Shown in pieces: positions 62,863 through 64,000 of a DNA stretch of 64,000 nucleotides. The number at the start of each line of letters is the position of its first letter. Position 1 is the first letter of the stretch. A model generated the notes under the pieces. The model saw only the letters and a list, made by a program, of their open reading frames with translations. It did not search any database and was not told where the DNA came from. Position numbers and translations under genes: made by a program. The stretch is from Mesostigma viride (taxonomy: Eukaryota; Streptophyta; Mesostigmatophyceae; Mesostigmatales; Mesostigmataceae), in contig RPFO01000165.1 of assembly GCA_009746045.1 (NCBI GenBank), forward strand, positions 5,376,585-5,440,584. The letters run 5' to 3'.

Positions 62863-64000
62863 ATGGAGGTTACAACGACACCTGCCGCCCTGGAACCCCG
62901 CTCGCTGAACGACATTCTTGACGCAGCCAGCCCTGTCGCCGACATCGCTCCCGCCGCTCACAAGAAGCTGCGTACCACGGAAGCCCGCACTTCCATGGAC
63001 GCCGAGGCTAACCCACCGCCTTCACCGTCTGATTTAACCAAATATACAAGCCTCGGCACCCGCCTGCAACCGGCCGACTTTGAGGCATTTTTCGCCATGC
63101 CGGTCGCCGACGTGCTGAAAATCCTCAAATTTCGATACGACGCCGACGACATCATCCGCCACCCCATGCAAGACCGGCGCGGCTGTGCCTGACGGCCCCG
63201 CTGAGTGGCTGAAATGGGAGGATGACCAGCTCCGCACAGCATGCCTCCTAACCTGCTGCCCAGAGCTTTGTAACCCGCTGGCGACCATCGCGGCCACATC
63301 CGACGCCGCGGCCGACACCGACACCCCCGCCAGCGCAGCCGACCCCGCTGGGCTGCTGGCCTGCTGCGTGGCATGCAGCAGGCCCTCACCTCTGTGCAAG
63401 GTGAGCTCAAGTCAATGGCTGCCGCCTCTGCTGCAATTCAAGCCACCTTGCTGGAATTAAAGGCGGCCATGGCCCCCCCCCCCGGCCCCCAAGCGGGTCA
63501 CGTTCACGGACGTGGCGGGTAAGAATTTGGATGCCATAGTCGCCAAGGCGGCCAAGACGGCAGCAACTGCAGTTGTGTCACAAAATGTGGCTCAGCTCAG
63601 ACAATGCAATATCATCCTCAAGAACTTTGAGGTGGGCAAGCATGACACCGCACAAGCGCTTACCGAGGCCTTGCGGGGTCCTGCGTTCCTGGGGGTGCTG
63701 CACCTGTGCCACCACGTGACCATTCGCCTGCCAGGCCCAGCTGGCCTGGTTCTGGTCACCATGGCCACCGTGAACGACCAGAAACTTTCTCGGCGGGTCA
63801 TGGGAGCCCGTCGCCTGCTCAACAGCACCCTCATCAGCATGGACGAAGACTACACCCCGGCACAGCTGGCGGCGAGGAGCAAGTGCTGGAATCACGAGCA
63901 AGTGCTGGTGGCACGCGCCGGGTACGTAACTTTAGGGAGGAAAGCGTGTGCAGCTGCGCCTGTTGCCGGATGGCCGTTTTGGTGCCGGCTTACCTGAATG
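62863..64000 (+). pseudogene. Second type of LINE ORF1, frameshifted and cut by the window end
   Basis: Starts MEVTTTPAALEPRSLNDIL at 62863. The first frame ends at 63192. Further frames carry a helical Ala-rich region, then a long frame from 63512 with a strand NIILKNFEVGKHD, the RRM-like LVLVTMATVNDQKLSRR and a C-terminal domain LISMDEDYTPAQLAARSKCW. The architecture equals that of the intact ORF1 protein at 61716-62777 but with low identity, so it belongs to another LINE family. A continuation beyond 64000 (ORF2?) cannot be seen. Confidence 0.7.

Overview
This looks like nuclear DNA of a green alga. It holds a spliced photosystem II psbR gene with a plastid transit peptide, a giant spliced gene for a secreted protein with SPPPP-type hydroxyproline-like tracts, GC-rich exons, short introns (about 150-390 bp) with GT...AG borders, and a very high load of retroelements. 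The TGTAA poly(A) signal usual in chlorophycean algae is not evident after either gene (psbR has AATAAA instead), so a non-chlorophycean green alga is my weak guess. The species is not identifiable from this window.

Layout. 1-6.5 kb: a DIRS/PAT-like tyrosine-recombinase retrotransposon (minus strand: gag, RT, RNase H, YR) with 215-bp terminal direct repeats, sitting between two very long perfect (ATCC)n arrays. 6.5-11 kb: non-coding DNA with a 9-bp minisatellite, two MITE-like inverted-repeat elements and a small tandem duplication. 11.0-28.2 kb: one gene of 11 exons. My splice model keeps frame throughout and gives 14,880 nt, or 4,959 aa: signal peptide, repeated LamG-like plus IPT-like modules interrupted by polyproline cassettes, two SUEL/rhamnose-lectin domains, PA14, filamin-type Ig repeats, a DUF2341-like domain and a C-terminal kelch propeller. 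It is probably an extracellular-matrix or cell-surface protein.

28.6-53 kb and 57.8-64 kb: retroelement graveyards. I distinguish four APE/RT-type LINE families, labelled here L-A to L-D (my labels), mostly frameshifted. There are also ORF1-only 'half-LINEs', a gag-only LTR retrotransposon, and two near-identical 1.74-kb piggyBac-like non-autonomous elements with TTAA target duplications. Between 38.1 and 45.9 kb they form a four-level nest: L-D LINE, then LTR element, then L-A LINE, then piggyBac-like element. Each of the three insertions has readable target-site duplications.

53-57.7 kb: a quieter island with psbR (55.3-55.9 kb), two diverged copies of a segment with a covarying hairpin, and three 146-bp tRNA-like SINE copies, one with a perfect 17-bp target duplication.

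The most interesting signals are (1) 3'-terminal stem-loops followed by a short AT-rich microsatellite, found in separate LINE families and shared between ORF2-bearing and ORF1-only elements; (2) an intact ORF1-only half-LINE bounded by a 13-bp target duplication; (3) polyproline/RRLLQ cassettes inserted at matching positions of LamG domains in the giant protein; (4) the datable nest; (5) the covarying hairpin pair. No rRNA, canonical tRNA or CRISPR array was found.
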